Source of the DNA: Arthrobacter sp. V1I9
GTDB lineage: Bacteria > Actinomycetota > Actinomycetes > Actinomycetales > Micrococcaceae
NCBI RefSeq assembly: GCF_030817075.1
Contig: NZ_JAUSYU010000001.1
Location: 2,790,001-2,854,000 of the forward strand
Direction of reading: 5' to 3'
DNA: 64,000 nt
Made by a program: the position numbers and the translations under genes. Below the pieces are notes generated by a model, which worked only from the letters and a program-made list of their open reading frames with translations, was not told where the DNA came from and searched no databases. Below are positions 62,279 through 64,000 of this stretch, piece by piece; within the stretch, counting starts at the first letter, position 1; the number at the start of each line of letters is the position of its first letter.

Positions 62279-63382
62279 TTAGGAGGGATCCTCGACTTCC
62301 CAGTCCTTGACATCCGCAAAAGGAGCGAACACGGAGGGGTCAAGCTCTTCGAATTCCATATTATTGCGGACAAGATGCGGCCAGTTCCGGTTGGCCAAGG
62401 CTCCCTTGCCCAGGGCAATTACGTCCGCTGAGCCGTCCGCCAGCATGGACACCGCGGTGTCCGGATCGTCCAGTTTGCCGTTGGCGATAACCGGTACCCC
62501 GCAGTACCGTTTGGCCAGCGCGGCCAGGGATTCCTCTGCATCCGCGAAGGCAGGCTCGGTGGCGCGGTATTCGGTGGTGTGGACAAAATCGATCCCCGTT
62601 GCACCCAAGGTGCCGAAAATGACTTCGGCTTCCCCCACTCCCCCGCTCCACTTGTGGTCGGTGTCGCTGACCTTGGACTGGGAGATGCGGATTCCCACCG
62701 TCATGTCCGGGCCAACGGCCTCGCGGACGTCCCGGCAGATTTCAGCGGCGAATCGCACCCTGTTCTCCGGTGATCCGCCGTAGTGGTCATCGCGCTGGTT
62801 CAGGTAGTCCGTGAGGAACTGGTCCAGCAGGTAGCCGTTGGCCCCGTGGATTTCCACGCCGTCGAATCCGGCCTGTTGTGCGCGCAGCGCGGCGGTGACG
62901 AAACCGTCCAGCACCTCCTTCATCTGGGACAAGGTGATCGCGGAAGGAACAGGGTAGGGACCTTCGCCGCGGTAGAAGCCCAGCTGCTCCCCCTTGGGTG
63001 CCACCGCGGATGGCCCCACGGAGGAAGTGACAAAGCGGTTCCCCTGGCTCTGCGCCCCCGCGTGCATTAGCTGGGCGAAGATTTTCGATCCCTCCGAGTG
63101 CACGCCGTTGACCACTTTTGCCCAGGACCGGGCCTGCTCCTCTGTCGCGAGGCCCGGCTGGAAGTGGTAGCCCTGGCTGTGGGCGGTGTCCGGGTAGATA
63201 CCTTCCGTGATCAGCAGCCCAAAGCCTCCGCGCGCAAAGGTCTGGTAGTAGGAAGCCATCTTCTCCGTGGCCTGCCCGTCCTCGGTTGCGCTGATCCGCG
63301 TCATAGGAGCCAGCGCGACCCGGTTGTCCAGGTGGGTGGCACCGATCCGGATAGGTGACCAGAGCGGGGAGTAATCAGTCAT
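62279..63382 (-). CDS. NADH:flavin oxidoreductase (Old Yellow Enzyme family)
   Basis: 367 aa, ATG with AAGGAG. FMN-dependent TIM barrel: LDNRVALAPMTRISATEDGQ, FAQLMHAGAQ (His of the flavin site), GVEIHGANGYLLDQFLTDYL and NQRDDHYGGSPENRVRF (the classic OYE signature). It reduces activated C=C bonds of enones or nitro compounds. It overlaps the upstream zinc-ribbon gene by 8 bp, in an operon with an SDR. Confidence 0.88.
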   Translation of the reverse strand: MTDYSPLWSPIRIGATHLDNRVALAPMTRISATEDGQATEKMASYYQTFARGGFGLLITEGIYPDTAHSQGYHFQPGLATEEQARSWAKVVNGVHSEGSKIFAQLMHAGAQSQGNRFVTSSVGPSAVAPKGEQLGFYRGEGPYPVPSAITLSQMKEVLDGFVTAALRAQQAGFDGVEIHGANGYLLDQFLTDYLNQRDDHYGGSPENRVRFAAEICRDVREAVGPDMTVGIRISQSKVSDTDHKWSGGVGEAEVIFGTLGATGIDFVHTTEYRATEPAFADAEESLAALAKRYCGVPVIANGKLDDPDTAVSMLADGSADVIALGKGALANRNWPHLVRNNMEFEELDPSVFAPFADVKDWEVEDPS

Positions 63383-63743
63383 TCAAAATCTCCTTGGTAG
63401 TGTTCGGGTCGGGCAGGAGCCCGGCAGCCTGTGCAGGCAGGCCCGCGTTGGCAGGATCAGTTGCGTAGGCCTGCCCGCGTCTGTGCAGGTGGCCCAGAAC
63501 CGACACGTCAGTGAAGCAGCCGAGCACAGCGGACCACAGTTCTTCGAGTGTCTGGCACTGCCGGGCGGCCCCTGCGGCGGCTGTCATCAACCAGCCGTCC
63601 TTGAGGGCGGTCACCTTCGGCGCGCCGGGGAGGCCGGTGCAGAGGGCGTTGACCGTGGCGGCCACGATCAGGTGTTGCCGCATAGTCCGCACCGGCCCCA
63701 GGGCGGGGTCCGCCACGGTGGTCCTTCCGCATGCACCGCACAT
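63375..63743 (-). CDS. Hypothetical protein with an N-terminal CxxC knuckle
   Basis: 122 aa, ATG with GGAAGGAGCGAC. It begins MCGACGRTTVADPALGPVRT, a single CxxC pair that could be half of a metal site, and continues as mostly helical (MRQHLIVAATVNALCTG; TLEELWSAVLGCFTDVSV). No second knuckle is seen. It lies between an SDR gene (12-nt gap) and the flavin oxidoreductase gene (8-bp overlap) on the same strand, so a shared pathway is likely. Function unknown. Confidence 0.6.
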   Translation of the reverse strand: MCGACGRTTVADPALGPVRTMRQHLIVAATVNALCTGLPGAPKVTALKDGWLMTAAAGAARQCQTLEELWSAVLGCFTDVSVLGHLHRRGQAYATDPANAGLPAQAAGLLPDPNTTKEILND

Positions 63744-63755
63744 GTCGCTCCTTCC

Positions 63756-64000
63756 TTACGGCATGACATCGCCGGAGTTGGGCCCCAGCGTCTGTCCCAC
63801 GAAGAGGTTTCCGCCGGGGTCGCTCGCCAGCAGCACCGCGGCCGGCGCCACTTCTGCCGGAGTCCCGAAGCGCCGGAGCGGAAGTTCGGCACGTTTGGCA
63901 GCTTTCCAGCTTTCCGAGATGCCCTCCACCAATGGTGTCTCAATGGGGCCGGGCGCGATGCAGTTGACCAGGACATTGTCCGCCGCCGTTTCCAGGGCCA
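63756..64000 (-). CDS. SDR-family oxidoreductase, C-terminal part
   Basis: Runs off the right edge; only the last 81 codons are present. The sequence LVNCIAPGPIETPLVEGISE and PLRRFGTPAEVAPAAVLLAS then FVGQTLGPNSGDVM is the standard C-terminus of FabG-type SDRs (APGPIxT, R-F-G-xP-x-E-VA). It is the upstream gene of the CxxC protein and the flavin oxidoreductase. Confidence 0.8.
   Translation of the reverse strand, partial: ALETAADNVLVNCIAPGPIETPLVEGISESWKAAKRAELPLRRFGTPAEVAPAAVLLASDPGGNLFVGQTLGPNSGDVMP

Noticed and set aside
1..64000. CRISPR arrays, rRNA, intact insertion sequences
   Set aside because: No regularly spaced repeats, rRNA-like sequence or transposase genes were seen on reading both strands.

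Overview
The window is high-GC DNA from a Gram-positive actinobacterium, most likely Arthrobacter or Pseudarthrobacter (Micrococcaceae). This is inferred from four things: the olefin cluster with a fused OleBC protein, the PEP synthase / DUF299 regulator pair, a ribose operon in the order rbsRACBKD, and several near-leaderless genes with a TANNNT box 5-6 nt before ATG. I see no rRNA, tRNA, CRISPR array or complete insertion sequence.

Layout. About 1-11.8 kb looks accessory and holds the most unusual locus. It is a translationally coupled three-gene operon (141-8781). The first protein joins an SSL2/XPB-type SF2 helicase to an almost complete sigma-70 factor. The second is an AddB-like PD-(D/E)XK nuclease, and the third an AddA-like UvrD helicase-nuclease. 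After it, on the opposite strand, come a zinc-ribbon protein, a PD-(D/E)XK-like protein whose usual catalytic Lys is Tyr, and a Gly/Ala-rich EcsC-like protein. From 12.1 to 16.0 kb there is a nitrogen-scavenging cluster (two carbon-nitrogen hydrolases around an APC permease) with a divergent GntR/FCD regulator. From 16.1 to 18.4 kb is a more A/T-rich patch with a membrane protein and a coupled pair (possible nuclease plus DUF6308/HhH protein). From 18.5 to 23.5 kb lie an amino-acid permease, a frameshifted HisC-like aminotransferase, an Lrp regulator and a TPP-dependent enzyme, which together suggest amino-acid catabolism. A lone multi-pass membrane alpha/beta hydrolase (23.7-25.9 kb) again looks acquired.

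From 26 to 33 kb are a DJ-1/PfpI protein, a ProP-like transporter, a GYD protein, a frameshifted PEP synthase and its bifunctional regulator. From 33.2 to 39.2 kb is the ribose operon, headed by a LacI-type repressor with two tandem identical palindromic operators. From 39 to 47.4 kb are mixed housekeeping and hypothetical genes, two gene remnants and a small protein built of GSYVT repeats. From 47.5 to 52.2 kb is the long-chain olefin operon oleA-oleBC-oleD. From 52.5 to 64 kb are a lipid-kinase pseudogene, a large PEP-utilising/rifampin-phosphotransferase-like enzyme, a DinB protein, an epimerase, an MFS transporter, a secreted glycerophosphodiesterase, an Old Yellow Enzyme and an SDR cut by the window edge.

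Two single-site frameshifts (aminotransferase, PEP synthase) and one deletion-type pseudogene (diacylglycerol-kinase-like) were found by reading across frames. The two small ones could be assembly errors.
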